Below are positions 7,922 to 17,717 of a stretch of 64,000 bases of DNA, one piece after another; position 1 is the first letter of the stretch; each line of letters opens with the position of its first letter. The notes beneath the pieces were generated by a model. That model was not told the DNA's origin, made no database searches, and saw only the letters and a program-made list of their open reading frames with translations. Made by a program: the position numbers and the translations under genes. Source of the stretch: Marilutibacter chinensis (GTDB lineage: Bacteria > Pseudomonadota > Gammaproteobacteria > Xanthomonadales > Xanthomonadaceae); NCBI RefSeq assembly GCF_021725675.1, contig NZ_JAKJPO010000008.1, positions 62,001 through 126,000 on the forward strand, in the 5' to 3' direction.

Positions 7922-10297
7922 ATGGCGCGCTGGCTGATACGGGGAACACTTCTTGTCCTGCTGGGGTCCCTGCTGCTGTTCGCGGCGGCATGGATGCTGA
8001 TGGCCGCCAGCCTGCCGGCGCTGGAAGGCGAGAAGGCGCTGCCGGGCCTGTCCGCACCGGTCACCATCGAGCGCGACCGGCTCGGCATCGCAACCATCTC
8101 CGCAGCGAACCGGCTCGACGCGATGCGCGCGTTGGGCCATGTGCACGCGCAGGAGCGCTACTTCGAGATGGACCTGATGCGACGCACCTCGGCGGGCGAG
8201 CTGGCGGCACTGTTCGGTCCGGTCGCGATCGAGGCCGACAAGCGGCACCGGGTCCATCGGATGCGTGCGCGGGTGCGGCGGCACCTGGACACCATCACCG
8301 GCGACCAGCGCGACCTGCTGCAGGCCTACGTCGACGGCGTGAATGCCGGCCTGGCCGACCTGAGGGCGCGTCCCTGGCCGTACCTGCTGCTGCGCCAGGC
8401 GCCGGAACCGTGGCGGGCGGAGGATTCGGCACTGGCCGCCTACGCCATGTACTTCGACCTGCAGGACGCATCCAATGCCGACGAACTGGCGCTGTGGCGG
8501 ATCAAGCCGCACCTGCCGGAACCGCTGTTCGAACTGCTGACCCACGGCGGCAGCCGCTGGGATGCGCCGATCACCGGCGTGCCGGTGGGCGACGCCGTCC
8601 TGCCGGGCCCGGACCAGGTGGATCTGCGACGGCTGCCGGCCGTGACCGCCGCGATGGCCCCGCTGCGCGAGGCGCCGGTCAAGGGCAGCAACAACTACGC
8701 GGTCGCAGGCACGCTGACGGACGATGGCCGCGCGATCGTCGCCGACGACATGCACCTGGGCCTGCGGGCACCGAACATCTGGTTCCGTGCCCGGCTGCGC
8801 TATGCCGACCGCAATGCCCCCGGTGGCCGGGTCGATGCGACCGGCTTCACCCTGCCCGGCATGCCGGCGATCGTCGTCGGCAGCAACGGTCATGTCGCCT
8901 GGGCGTTCACCAACAGCTACGGCGACTGGCTCGACTGGAAACGGCTGCCGCCCTGCCCGGCCGGCGCGGCGGAGGCCGAATGCCTGCCCGGCAGGACGAT
9001 CGTCGAGCGCATCGAGGTGGCCGGGGCGGACGCGGTCGATTTCGAGATCGAGGAAACCCGATGGGGACCGGTGATGCACCGCGACGACGACGGCCATCGT
9101 CTCGCGTTGCGCTGGGTCGCACATCTGCCGGGCTCGCTGAACCTGCAGCTCTCGCGTTTTGTCGAGGCCGGTTCGGTCGACGCCGCGCTGAGGATCGCCG
9201 ACCGCACTGCGATTCCAGCGCAGAACCTGCTGGTCGGCGACAGCAGCGGACGGATCGCCTGGCGTCTGCTCGGACCGCTGCCCGATCGCGCGGAGGGCTG
9301 CATCGCGTCGCCGACGGCCGGCGACGCGATCCCGGACCGGCACACATCCTGTCCTCCATGGGCGCTCGGGCCATCGACTTCGTTGAGCGTTTCCGGCCCC
9401 GACCGCTCCCGGCTATGGACCGCCAATACGCGGGTGGTGGACGGCGACATGCTCGCGCGGATAGGCGACGGCGGCTACGCGCTGGGCGCACGCGGTGCGC
9501 AGATCCGCGATGCGCTGCAATCGCGCGAGCGCTTCGACGAACAGGCGCTGCTGCACGTGCAACTCGACGATCGCGCCGTGTTCCTGGAGCGCTGGCACGA
9601 GTTGCTGCGGACGCAGGCCGCGACCGCCGGAACGCCGGCCCTGCTCGAGCTGGCCGCCGCCAGCGAGGACTGGTCGGGACGCGCGAGTATCGACTCGGCC
9701 GGCTACCGGATCGTCCGGGCCTGGCGCAGCAAGGTACTGGAGCGGATCGCCGACGGGCTGGTCGCGCCGGCGCGTCACGCACTCGGTGATGATTTCGAGA
9801 TGCCGGAACTGCGCCAGCTCGAAGGCGTGGCCTGGCCGCTGGTCCGGCAACAGCCGATGCACCTGCTGTCGGCCCGCTACGACTCCTGGCAGGCGCTGTT
9901 CGAGGATGCGGCAATCGCGCTGCGCGACGACCTCGCGGCACAGGGGCCGCTCGCAGAGCGCAGCTGGGGCGAGCGCAACACCGCGCGGATCTGCCACCCG
10001 CTCTCGCGGGCACTGCCGGGCGTGGTCAAACCGCTGCTGTGCATGCCGGCCGAACCCTTGCCGGGCGACGGCAACATGCCGCGCGTGCAGGGACCGGACT
10101 TCGGCGCGTCGGAGCGGATGGTGGTGGCGCCCGGCCACGAGGACGACGCCATCGCACACATGCCGGGCGGACAGAGCGGCCATCCGATGTCGCCGTTCTG
10201 GGGCGCCGGCCACGACGACTGGGTGCACGGCCGTCCGAGCCCGTTCCTGCCCGGTCCGGCGGAGCACACGCTGACCCTGGCTCCAGCGCGCGATTGA
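7922..10297 (+). CDS. penicillin acylase family protein (Ntn-hydrolase)
   Basis: The 791-aa protein is an N-terminal-nucleophile hydrolase of the penicillin amidase family (S45), secreted enzymes that cleave amide bonds of penicillins, acyl-homoserine lactones or related amides. A membrane or signal segment lies at about residues 8-29. The alpha region follows, with the conserved LGHVHAQERYFEMDLMRR. The self-cleavage site is G255-S256 in VKGSNNYAVAG, where Ser becomes the nucleophile of the beta chain. Further family motifs are ADDMHLGLRAPNIWF and GHVAWAFTNSYGD. The substrate cannot be read from sequence; acyl-homoserine-lactone acylase is one option. The ATG has AAGGGGAA just upstream. It converges on dapE with 14 bases between the stops. 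Confidence 0.87.
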   Translation: MARWLIRGTLLVLLGSLLLFAAAWMLMAASLPALEGEKALPGLSAPVTIERDRLGIATISAANRLDAMRALGHVHAQERYFEMDLMRRTSAGELAALFGPVAIEADKRHRVHRMRARVRRHLDTITGDQRDLLQAYVDGVNAGLADLRARPWPYLLLRQAPEPWRAEDSALAAYAMYFDLQDASNADELALWRIKPHLPEPLFELLTHGGSRWDAPITGVPVGDAVLPGPDQVDLRRLPAVTAAMAPLREAPVKGSNNYAVAGTLTDDGRAIVADDMHLGLRAPNIWFRARLRYADRNAPGGRVDATGFTLPGMPAIVVGSNGHVAWAFTNSYGDWLDWKRLPPCPAGAAEAECLPGRTIVERIEVAGADAVDFEIEETRWGPVMHRDDDGHRLALRWVAHLPGSLNLQLSRFVEAGSVDAALRIADRTAIPAQNLLVGDSSGRIAWRLLGPLPDRAEGCIASPTAGDAIPDRHTSCPPWALGPSTSLSVSGPDRSRLWTANTRVVDGDMLARIGDGGYALGARGAQIRDALQSRERFDEQALLHVQLDDRAVFLERWHELLRTQAATAGTPALLELAAASEDWSGRASIDSAGYRIVRAWRSKVLERIADGLVAPARHALGDDFEMPELRQLEGVAWPLVRQQPMHLLSARYDSWQALFEDAAIALRDDLAAQGPLAERSWGERNTARICHPLSRALPGVVKPLLCMPAEPLPGDGNMPRVQGPDFGASERMVVAPGHEDDAIAHMPGGQSGHPMSPFWGAGHDDWVHGRPSPFLPGPAEHTLTLAPARD

Positions 10298-10311
10298 TCG
10301 GAGGAGCGCCG

Positions 10312-11442
10312 CTACGCCAGCAGGCGTTCGATCAACGCGAGGTACAGCTCCGGCAGCGCCTCCAGGTCGGCAACGCGGACATGCTCGTCGACCTTGTGGA
10401 TGCTGGCATTGACCGGTCCGATCTCGACGCAGTGCGCACCCAGCGGCGCGATGAAACGCGCGTCCGAGGTGCCGCCACCGGTGCTTTCCTCGGGCGGCTC
10501 GCCCGCGAAACGTGCCAGCACCTCGCGCGCGCTCGCCCTGAGCTCGCCTTCCGGGGTGAAGAAGGGCTCGCCGCTGCGGTGCCAGCGCAGCTCGTGGTCG
10601 AGGCCGTGCGCATCGAGGATGGCCGTACAGGCCTCGATCAGGCGCCCGGCATCCCAGTGCGGGTTGTAGCGCAGGTTGAACAGCACCTGCAGTTCGCCCG
10701 GAATCACGTTGTTCGCGCCGGTGCCGGCATGGATGTTGCTGATCTGCAGGCTGGTCGGCGGGAAGCTCTCGTATCCGTCGTCCCAGCGTTTCGATGCCAG
10801 TTCGTCGAGCGCCTTCAGCGCCAGGTGGATCGGGTTGCGCGCCTTGTCCGGATAGGCGACGTGTCCCTGCAGGCCACGGACGGTCAGCGTCGCCGACAGG
10901 CTGCCACGCCGTCCGACCCGCAGCAGGTCGCCGAGCTTCGTTTTCGACGACGGCTCGCCGGTGATGCACCAGTCGATCCGCTCGCCACGCTCGCGGAACA
11001 GATCGGCAACCCGGCGCACGCCGTCGATCGCGTCGCCCTCCTCGTCCGATGTCAGCAACAGCGCCAGACGGCCCCGATGCGACGGGTGCAAGGCGGCAAA
11101 CCGCTCGGCCGCGACCACGAACGCGGCGACGCTGCCCTTCATGTCGGCGGCGCCGCGCCCGTAAAGCACGCCATCGCGGATCGTCGGCTCGAACGGATCG
11201 CTGGTCCAGGCCTCGCGCGGACCCGGCGGCACCACATCGGTGTGCCCGAGCAGGACGAGGGTCGGACCATCGCCCCCCCCGTGGGTCGCCCACAGGTTGT
11301 CGACCTTGCCCAGGCGCAGGTGCTCGCAGGCGAAGTCCGCCGCCTGCAGCCGCGACGCGATCAGCGCCTGGCAGCCAACGTCGTCCGGGGTGACCGAGGC
11401 GCGCGAGATCAGTTCACGGGCGAGTTCGAGGACATCGGACAC
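10312..11442 (-). CDS. dapE: succinyl-diaminopimelate desuccinylase
   Basis: DapE removes succinate from N-succinyl-LL-diaminopimelate in the succinylase branch of lysine and peptidoglycan precursor synthesis. The 376-aa M20 metallopeptidase-fold protein shows its di-zinc ligands: H67 in GHTDVV, D100 in [10 protein letters not shown]134/E135 in SDEEGD (E134 being the catalytic base), E163 in TGEPS, and the late histidine in IHKVDEHV. The start is GTG at 11442, 4 bases after the yffB stop. It is the last gene of the reverse-strand run map-glnD-dapD-yffB-dapE, so three genes of this run meet in one operon with dapD. Confidence 0.96.
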   Translation of the reverse strand: MSDVLELARELISRASVTPDDVGCQALIASRLQAADFACEHLRLGKVDNLWATHGGGDGPTLVLLGHTDVVPPGPREAWTSDPFEPTIRDGVLYGRGAADMKGSVAAFVVAAERFAALHPSHRGRLALLLTSDEEGDAIDGVRRVADLFRERGERIDWCITGEPSSKTKLGDLLRVGRRGSLSATLTVRGLQGHVAYPDKARNPIHLALKALDELASKRWDDGYESFPPTSLQISNIHAGTGANNVIPGELQVLFNLRYNPHWDAGRLIEACTAILDAHGLDHELRWHRSGEPFFTPEGELRASAREVLARFAGEPPEESTGGGTSDARFIAPLGAHCVEIGPVNASIHKVDEHVRVADLEALPELYLALIERLLA

Positions 11443-11446
11443 CGGT

Positions 11447-11800
11447 TCAGACCCCGAAGCGCTTCTTGAAGCCGTTGTCGGAAAAGCCCTGGCTGACGAC
11501 GCCGTCGCCGGTCACCACGACCGGCCTGCGCACCAGTTGCGGGTACTCGCGCAGCAGCAACTTCCACTCGGCGTCCGAGCCCGGTGCCTTGCGATGCGCG
11601 GGCAGATTGCGCCAGGTGGTCGAGGACTTGTTGACCATCGCATCCCAGCCGCCGAGCCTGTCCTTCCACTCGACCAGGGTTTCCGGCGTGCGCGGCTCGT
11701 CGCGGTAGTCGACGAAGACGTGCTCGATGCCGAAGCGATCCAGCCACTTGCGCGCCTTGCGGCAGGTATCGCAGTTCTTCAGTCCGTACAGGGTGGTCAT
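11447..11800 (-). CDS. yffB: ArsC-family thioredoxin-fold protein YffB
   Basis: The 117-aa protein is of the ArsC/Spx/YffB family, with the N-terminal CxxC at C10 and C13 ([13 protein letters not shown]). The rest shows the family pattern: [13 protein letters not shown], a proline in the RRPVVV strand (cis-Pro loop), and the [11 protein letters not shown] tail. Members next to dapE, as in E. coli, are not true arsenate reductases. A glutathione-dependent thiol function is suspected but unproven. It lies 3 bases after dapD and 4 bases before dapE, so it is clearly within the dap operon. Confidence 0.85.
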   Translation of the reverse strand: MTTLYGLKNCDTCRKARKWLDRFGIEHVFVDYRDEPRTPETLVEWKDRLGGWDAMVNKSSTTWRNLPAHRKAPGSDAEWKLLLREYPQLVRRPVVVTGDGVVSQGFSDNGFKKRFGV

Positions 11801-11803
11801 CGC

Positions 11804-12688
11804 TCAGTCCGCCAGCCCGCGCAACAGATCGTTGATGCTGGTCTTGCTGCGCGTCCTCGCGTCGACCTGCTTGACGATCACCGCGCAGTAGAGCGAGTGC
11901 GAACCGTCGGCCGCCGGCAGCTGGCCGGACACGACCACGCTGTAGGGCGGCACCGAACCGTAGCTGATCTCGCCGGTCGCGCGGTTGTAGATGCGGGTGC
12001 TCTGGCCGAGGAACACACCCATGCCGATCACGCTGTGGTGACCGACGACGAACCCCTCGACGACCTCGGAACGCGCGCCGATGAAGCAGTGGTCCTCGAT
12101 GATGGTCGGGGTCGCCTGCAGCGGTTCGAGCACGCCGCCGATACCGGCGCCGCCGGACAGATGGCAGTGCTTGCCGACCTGGGCGCAGGAGCCGACCGTC
12201 GCCCAGGTGTCGACCATCGTGCCTTCGCCAACGTGCGCGCCGATGTTGACGAAGCTCGGCATCAGCACCACGTCGCGGCCGATGTGGGCGCCTCGCCGCG
12301 CGATGGCTCCAGGGACGACGCGTGCGCCGAGCTGGCGGAACGCGGCCTCGTCGAAGTCGGCGAATCGGGCCGGGATCTTGTCCCAGAATGGCGCCGGATA
12401 GGCATCGACGACTTCCATCTCCTGGGTGCGGAAGTACAGCAGCACCGCCTTCTTCAGCCACTCGTTGACCTTCCAGCCACCGTCGCCGTCGGGCTCGGCG
12501 ACGCGGAACTCGCCGCTCTCCAGCCCGTCGATCACGCGTTCGACCGCCGGCCGGGTCGATCCGTCGATCTCGTCGACGGTCAGCGAGGTGCGCCGTTCGA
12601 ACGCACTCTCGATCACGAACCGCAGCTCGTCGCCGGCGATGCCGCCGGCCATGGCCGGCACGACGCCGGTTTCCTTCTTCGGGGTCAT
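11804..12688 (-). CDS. dapD: tetrahydrodipicolinate N-succinyltransferase
   Basis: DapD transfers succinyl from succinyl-CoA to tetrahydrodipicolinate, the step before the DapC aminotransferase and DapE. The 294-aa protein has an N-terminal helical domain (about 1-100) and a left-handed beta-helix of hexapeptide repeats (about 105-260) with [38 protein letters not shown] and [14 protein letters not shown]. The start is ATG 12688, preceded by AAGGAG at 7 bases. A TTG one codon earlier is not favoured. The start shares one base with the glnD stop (TGATG), which implies coupled translation. Confidence 0.96.
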   Translation of the reverse strand: MTPKKETGVVPAMAGGIAGDELRFVIESAFERRTSLTVDEIDGSTRPAVERVIDGLESGEFRVAEPDGDGGWKVNEWLKKAVLLYFRTQEMEVVDAYPAPFWDKIPARFADFDEAAFRQLGARVVPGAIARRGAHIGRDVVLMPSFVNIGAHVGEGTMVDTWATVGSCAQVGKHCHLSGGAGIGGVLEPLQATPTIIEDHCFIGARSEVVEGFVVGHHSVIGMGVFLGQSTRIYNRATGEISYGSVPPYSVVVSGQLPAADGSHSLYCAVIVKQVDARTRSKTSINDLLRGLAD

Positions 12689-15390
12689 CAACAGTCTCCT
12701 TCGATGCAGGCCAGCAGCGCCGCACGCAATGCCTCCTGCCGGTTTTCGTCAAGCGGGCGATCGCTGCCGTTCTCGTCCACGGCAGTGACCTGGAACAGGT
12801 CCTCGGCGCGCTCGCCGAAGGTCGCGATGCGGGCATCGTGCACCCGCAGTGCCTGGTGGCGAAGCGCGCGGGCCACGTCGGCGAGCAGGCCGGGGCGGTC
12901 GGTACAGACCAGGCTGAGCTGGGTGCGCCCGCCGCGGGTGGCGTCGAACGCGACCTGCGGGGCGATGCGGAAATGGCGCAGGTGACGCGGCTGGGTACGG
13001 CGCGGCGGCTTGACCTCGTCGAGATCGCCGGCCAGGGCGGCCTCCAGCCGCTGCTCGATGTCCTCGGCCGCCGGGATATGGCGCGGGTCGGACGGAATCA
13101 CCTCGAAGCTGTCGAAGATCGTCCCTTCGGGACCGTCCAGCACGCGTGCCTGCTGGATCGCCAGGCCGAGCCGGTCGAGGGTGGCCACGATCGCGGCGAA
13201 CAGGCCGTCGCGATCGGGCGAATGCACGAAGACCTCCATCGCGCCCGCGTGGGCTGCGACCGGACGCGCGCGCACCCGGGTGTCGCCCGGCGCGACCCCG
13301 CGCAATGCGGTCGCCTGCCATGCCAGCTGATCGGGGCGTCCGCGGCGGAACGCCGACTCTGGCATCCGCGCGAACAGCGTCTCGATCTCCGCGTCGCCGG
13401 TACCGAACGCCGCGAGCATCGCGCGCGCCGCCTCGCGGTTCTCCGCGGCCCGCTCGGTCGCCATCAGCGGATGCTCCAGCCCGCGCCGCAACGCCAGCCG
13501 GGTCGCGGTGTAGAGGTCGGCCAGCAGGCGGTCCTTCCACGCATTCCACAGTTTCGGAGACGTGCCCGCGATGTCCGCGCAGGTCAGCAGATACAGATGA
13601 TCGAGCCGCTCGCGGTCGCCGAGCATGGTGGCGAAGCGATGGATCACCTCGGGGTCGGTGATGTCCTGCTTCTGCGCGGTCGTCGACATCAGCAGGTGCT
13701 TGCGGACCAGCCATTCGACCAGGCCGGCATCGGCCTCGCTCAGGCCGAGCGTGTCGCAGAACACCCGTGCGTCGTCGCCACCGAGTTCGGAATGATCGCC
13801 GCCGCGCCCCTTGCCGATGTCGTGGAACAGTCCGGCCAGCAGCAGCAGCTCGGGCTTGCGCAAGCGCGGCCAGACCTCGCGCGCCAGGGTGAAGCGCTCG
13901 TCGTGCTCGCCCGAGGCGAAGATCGAAAGGTTCTTCAGCACCGCCAGGGTGTGCTGGTCGACGGTGTAGACGTGGAACAGGTCGAACTGCATGCGTCCGG
14001 ACACCCGCGCAAACGCGGGTATCCAGCGTCCGAGCACGCCCAGCCGCGCCATCCGGGTCAGGGTCTGCACCGGCGCCGGACCACGCAGCAGCTGCAGGAA
14101 CCGCATGTGCAGTTCCGGCCCCGCGGCGGCGAAGTCCGGCAACGACGGCAGCCCCTCGGCCAGTGCCCGGGCGGTCTGCGAATGCAGGCCGCGGATCGCC
14201 CGCCCGGCGCCTTTCGACGCCTCGTCGCGCGAAGCCCAGATCGCGAACAGGTCGAATATCTGCGACGGCTGGCGCGGCCATTCCGCCTCGCACGCTGCAA
14301 GATAGCCGCGACGCAACTCGAACAGGCGGTCGATCGGCTCGGGAACCGGCTCGCCCTCTATCTGTTCCTCGAAACGCTGCAGCAGCCGTTCTCCGATACG
14401 CTGCACCAGCGAAGCGCTGCGATAGAAGCCCTGCATCAGTTGCTCGACAGCGAGACTGCCATCGGTGTCGACGTGTCCCAGGCGCGCGGCCAGCAGCTTC
14501 TGGTAGTCGAAACGCAACCGCTCCTCGCGCTTGCCGGCGACCAGGTGCAGGCCGTAGCGCAACCGCGACAGCGCGATCCGCTCGCGTTCCAGCGAAGCCA
14601 CTTCATCGGCACCGAGCTGGCCGACCGCGACCAGCGATTCGAGGTCGGAGGTGCCGATGATCCGCAGCGCCATCCAGTGCAGGGTCTGCACGTCGCGCAG
14701 CCCGCCCGGACCTTCCTTCAGGTTCGGCTCGAGGTTGTCGGAGGTGTCGCCATGGCGCGCGTGCCGCTCGCGCAGCTCCTGCCGCTTGGCTTCGAAGAAC
14801 TCGCGCGCCGGCCACACCCGTGCAGGTGCGGCGGCCGCCTGCAGGGCCTGCAGCGCGCCTGCGTCGGCATCCAGCGGACGCGATTCGATCAGGCTGGTCA
14901 GCACGGTGACGTCGGCCGCGGCCGCCTCGCTGCACTGGGCGACCGAGCGCACGGCGTGGCCGACCGGCAGCCCCGCATCCCACAGCAGGGTCAGAAAACG
15001 CGCCAACGCATCCTCGTGCGCTGACGGAGCGTCGGCCGGCCCTTCGCCGGCCTGCTCCCCGCCAACCGCCTCTTCACGAGCCGGTTCGTCGCCGGTCAGA
15101 ACCAGCAGATCGACGTCGGAATGCGGAAACAGCTCGCCACGGCCATAGCCGCCGACCGCGAACAGCGCCAGGCCAGTCCCCTCGGGCACGCAGCGCCGCC
15201 ACGCGGCCAGCACCTGGCGGTCGACCGACTTCGCCCGCGCCGCCAGCAGGCGGTCGACGTCGCCACCGGCGTCGAAACGCGCGGCCAGCGCCGTCTGTTC
15301 GTTCGCCAGCGTCTCGCGGGCGTGGGCCGCCCATTCGGCATCCGAGCCGCTCGTCCCCGCTTCGCCGGCGCGGACAGGCCCGGCCGTCAT
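12688..15390 (-). CDS. glnD: bifunctional uridylyltransferase / uridylyl-removing enzyme (PII)
   Basis: GlnD senses glutamine and adds or removes UMP on PII signal proteins, controlling nitrogen assimilation. The 900-aa protein has the nucleotidyltransferase domain ([20 protein letters not shown], about residues 75-100), a central GlnD/PII-uridylyltransferase region, an HD domain ([20 protein letters not shown], about 510) and two C-terminal ACT domains ([14 protein letters not shown] near 705 and [20 protein letters not shown] near 820). The start at ATG 15390 overlaps the map stop as ATGA. Ninety further in-frame codons upstream lie within map and are not coding in this frame. It overlaps dapD by one base at its end. 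Confidence 0.96.
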   Translation of the reverse strand: MTAGPVRAGEAGTSGSDAEWAAHARETLANEQTALAARFDAGGDVDRLLAARAKSVDRQVLAAWRRCVPEGTGLALFAVGGYGRGELFPHSDVDLLVLTGDEPAREEAVGGEQAGEGPADAPSAHEDALARFLTLLWDAGLPVGHAVRSVAQCSEAAAADVTVLTSLIESRPLDADAGALQALQAAAAPARVWPAREFFEAKRQELRERHARHGDTSDNLEPNLKEGPGGLRDVQTLHWMALRIIGTSDLESLVAVGQLGADEVASLERERIALSRLRYGLHLVAGKREERLRFDYQKLLAARLGHVDTDGSLAVEQLMQGFYRSASLVQRIGERLLQRFEEQIEGEPVPEPIDRLFELRRGYLAACEAEWPRQPSQIFDLFAIWASRDEASKGAGRAIRGLHSQTARALAEGLPSLPDFAAAGPELHMRFLQLLRGPAPVQTLTRMARLGVLGRWIPAFARVSGRMQFDLFHVYTVDQHTLAVLKNLSIFASGEHDERFTLAREVWPRLRKPELLLLAGLFHDIGKGRGGDHSELGGDDARVFCDTLGLSEADAGLVEWLVRKHLLMSTTAQKQDITDPEVIHRFATMLGDRERLDHLYLLTCADIAGTSPKLWNAWKDRLLADLYTATRLALRRGLEHPLMATERAAENREAARAMLAAFGTGDAEIETLFARMPESAFRRGRPDQLAWQATALRGVAPGDTRVRARPVAAHAGAMEVFVHSPDRDGLFAAIVATLDRLGLAIQQARVLDGPEGTIFDSFEVIPSDPRHIPAAEDIEQRLEAALAGDLDEVKPPRRTQPRHLRHFRIAPQVAFDATRGGRTQLSLVCTDRPGLLADVARALRHQALRVHDARIATFGERAEDLFQVTAVDENGSDRPLDENRQEALRAALLACIEGDC

Positions 15391-16163
15391 AGGTCGTTGT
15401 CGTCGCCGGGCAGCCGCGTCAGTATCTCGACGCCGTCGTCGGTGACCGCCACCGTGTGCTCCCACTGCGCCGACAGCTTGCGATCCTTGGTGACGACGGT
15501 CCAGCCGTCCGGCAGCAGGCGGGTGTGGCGGCTTCCCTCGTTGATCATCGGCTCGATGGTGAAGGTCATCCCCGGCTTCAGGATCACGCCGGAACCCGGC
15601 CGACCGTAGTGCAGCACCTGCGGTTCGTCGTGGTAGACCTTGCCGATGCCGTGGCCGCAATACTCGCGCACCACCGAGAACCGCTCGGCTTCGGCGAACT
15701 CCTGGATCGCATGACCGACATCGCCCAGGGTGGCGCCCGGCCGCACCGCGCGGATGCCGCGGAACATCGCCTCCCGGGTCACGTCGACCAGCCGCTGCGC
15801 CATGACCGAGGGTTTGCCGACGATGTACATCCGGCTGGTATCGCCATGCCAGCCGTCCTTGATCACGGTGACGTCGATGTTGACGATGTCGCCGTCCTTC
15901 AGGACCTTGGCCTCGCTCGGGATGCCGTGGCAGATGACGTTGTTGACCGACGTGCAGACGGTCTTCGGGAAGCCCTTGTAGCCGACGTTGGCGGGGACCG
16001 CCTTCTGCACGTTGACGATGTGGTCGTGGCAGATGCGGTCCAGTTCCTCGGTCGTCACGCCCGCCTTCACGTGCGGGGCGACGACCTGCAGCACCTCGGC
16101 GGCCAGGCGGCCGGCGACACGCATCTTCTCGATTTCTTCGGGAGTCTTGAGGGTGATGGCCAT
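15387..16163 (-). CDS. map: methionine aminopeptidase, type I
   Basis: Map removes the initiator methionine from new proteins. The 258-aa protein has the pita-bread fold with the metal ligands seen as VNIDVTVIKDGWHGDTSRMY (two Asp), YCGHGIGKVYHDEP (His), FTIEPMIN (Glu) and QWEHTVAVTDDGVEILT (Glu). The start is ATG 16163, giving MAITLKTPEEIEKMR, the usual N-terminus. An in-frame extension to 16391 is Arg/Pro-rich and not family-like. Normally map lies head-to-head with rpsB. Here a pilus operon of about 4.7 kb separates them. It is the first gene of the run map-glnD-dapD-yffB-dapE and overlaps glnD by 4 bases. Confidence 0.96.
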   Translation of the reverse strand: MAITLKTPEEIEKMRVAGRLAAEVLQVVAPHVKAGVTTEELDRICHDHIVNVQKAVPANVGYKGFPKTVCTSVNNVICHGIPSEAKVLKDGDIVNIDVTVIKDGWHGDTSRMYIVGKPSVMAQRLVDVTREAMFRGIRAVRPGATLGDVGHAIQEFAEAERFSVVREYCGHGIGKVYHDEPQVLHYGRPGSGVILKPGMTFTIEPMINEGSRHTRLLPDGWTVVTKDRKLSAQWEHTVAVTDDGVEILTRLPGDDNDL

Positions 16164-16424
16164 GCCGGCATTATCCCCCATTCCCGGTCGTGCCGGGCCC
16201 GCTCCCCCGCGCACCCGGGCAAACCGGCCGCACGCCCGAACCGGATGCCGAACCGCCGGAAGCACGCGACGCCACCTCGGTTCCGGCGGCACGAAACCGC
16301 TTGACAGGGCAAGTGATGAGTGGAAGGGTGGACGAAGCGCGCAACGTGCGGGCCTCGGGACGGCGGCGGACGCGACGTCTCTCCGGGGCAACAGGGGGGA
16401 CCGACGCGTCGAGGGCTACTCGTC

Positions 16425-16928
16425 ATGACCATGTCCAGACACCTGTCCACCATCCTCGTTCTCGCCGCCGCGGCGCTGCTGGCCCATCCGGCCATGGCGC
16501 AGACTGCGACGACGACCTTCCAGGTCCGGATCACGATCCAGAGCAGTTGCACCATCGACACCCCGGCACCCACGGACGTCGATTTCGGCACCCAGCCTTC
16601 CAGCGCCACGAACGTCGATGCCATCGGCCAGTTGAACGTCAACTGCACTCCGGGCACGGGTTACACCATCGCGCTCGACGACGGCCAGAACAGCGGCGGC
16701 GGCGGCGTCGGGGCACGCGCGATGGCCAACGGAGCGGACCTGGTCCCCTACCAGCTCTACAGCGACGCCGCCCGCACCACCGTCTGGGGCGAGACCACCG
16801 GCACCGACACGGTCGCGGGCACCGGCACCGGTGCCGTGCAGCCGTATTCGGTGTACGGGCGGGTTCCAAGCGCCAACTTTCCGGCTGCGAGTTATCTTGA
16901 CGTTGTGACGGCCACGATCACCTTCTGA
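16425..16928 (+). CDS. spore coat U (SCPU) domain pilin, CsuA/B-like
   Basis: The 167-aa exported protein has a signal peptide (residues 1-25, LSTILVLAAAALLAHPAMAQ) and one SCPU domain, the subunit of archaic chaperone-usher pili. Typical features are the early cysteine in QSSCTIDTP, DFGTQPSS, a second cysteine in LNVNCTPGTGYTIALDDGQN, the YQLYSDAARTTVWG strand and a hydrophobic last strand ending YLDVVTATITF, which donates to the next subunit's groove. It opens a four-gene operon with chaperone, usher and two-domain tip protein. The start at 16425 is the first ATG before the signal peptide; GAGGG lies about 10 bases upstream. A TTGACA at 16301 could be its -35, but no good -10 follows. Confidence 0.85.
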   Translation: MTMSRHLSTILVLAAAALLAHPAMAQTATTTFQVRITIQSSCTIDTPAPTDVDFGTQPSSATNVDAIGQLNVNCTPGTGYTIALDDGQNSGGGGVGARAMANGADLVPYQLYSDAARTTVWGETTGTDTVAGTGTGAVQPYSVYGRVPSANFPAASYLDVVTATITF

Positions 16929-16937
16929 GCCGCCGCC

Positions 16938-17717
16938 GTGGCCCTCCTCGCGTGGCGGCATGGCAGCCGCCCCCCGCTTGCAGTGGCGTTCGCAGCGGCC
17001 GCCCTGCTGCTGGGTTTCCAAGCCGCGGCCCAGGCGACCCACCTGCAGGTCGCGCCAACCTCGATCACCATCCGGACCGGCCAGGTCGCCGAGGGCCTGA
17101 CCCTGCGAAATACCGGCACCGCGCCGCTGCATGCGCAGTTGCGGGTATTCCGCTGGCACCAGGATGGCGGCGAGGACAGCCTGGAAGCCACGACCGACAT
17201 CGCGCTGAGCCCGCCGATGGTGGAGATCGCCCCCGGCGGCCGCCAGCTGGTCCGGGTCGTGCGCACCGCGCCGCCTCCCGTCGACGTCGAAACCGGCTAT
17301 CGGATCATCGTCGACGAGATCCCCGTCGCACGCGATGGCGATGGACAGGAGCCGTCGCCGCAGGCGGGGCTGCGTTTCGTGATGCGCTATTCGATACCGC
17401 TGTTCCTGGCGCCGCCGCAGCCCGATGCGCCCATGCCGTCGTTGCATGCGCACGTGGTCGGCGACGGTCGCGAACGCTTCATCGAGATCCGCAACGACGG
17501 CCAGGGTCATGCGCAGGTGGCGGATCTCGCGTTCGTCGGTGCCGACGGCCGGCGCACCGTCGTCGCTCCCGGCCTGTCCGGGTACGTGCTGCCGGGCCGG
17601 AACCGGCGCTGGAAACTGCCGGAGCGGCTCGACAGTCCACTGGATGGCGCGTTCAAGGCAAGGATCAACGGTGAATCCGTCGAACGCACATTGGCCATGG
17701 ATGCCGAAGCCAGGTAG
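16938..17717 (+). CDS. periplasmic pilus chaperone, PapD/CsuC-like
   Basis: The 259-aa protein has a signal peptide (about 1-32) and the two immunoglobulin-like domains of pilus assembly chaperones. Family features are the early strand LQVAPTSITIRTGQ, LRVFRWHQD, and VEIAPGGRQLVRVVRTAP, which corresponds to the G1 region that caps subunits. The basic GRNRRWKLP segment lies in the second domain. The start is GTG 16938, 9 bases after the pilin stop. Its 3' end overlaps the usher start by 17 bases. It should hold pilin subunits folded in the periplasm until they reach the usher. Confidence 0.87.
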   Translation: MALLAWRHGSRPPLAVAFAAAALLLGFQAAAQATHLQVAPTSITIRTGQVAEGLTLRNTGTAPLHAQLRVFRWHQDGGEDSLEATTDIALSPPMVEIAPGGRQLVRVVRTAPPPVDVETGYRIIVDEIPVARDGDGQEPSPQAGLRFVMRYSIPLFLAPPQPDAPMPSLHAHVVGDGRERFIEIRNDGQGHAQVADLAFVGADGRRTVVAPGLSGYVLPGRNRRWKLPERLDSPLDGAFKARINGESVERTLAMDAEAR

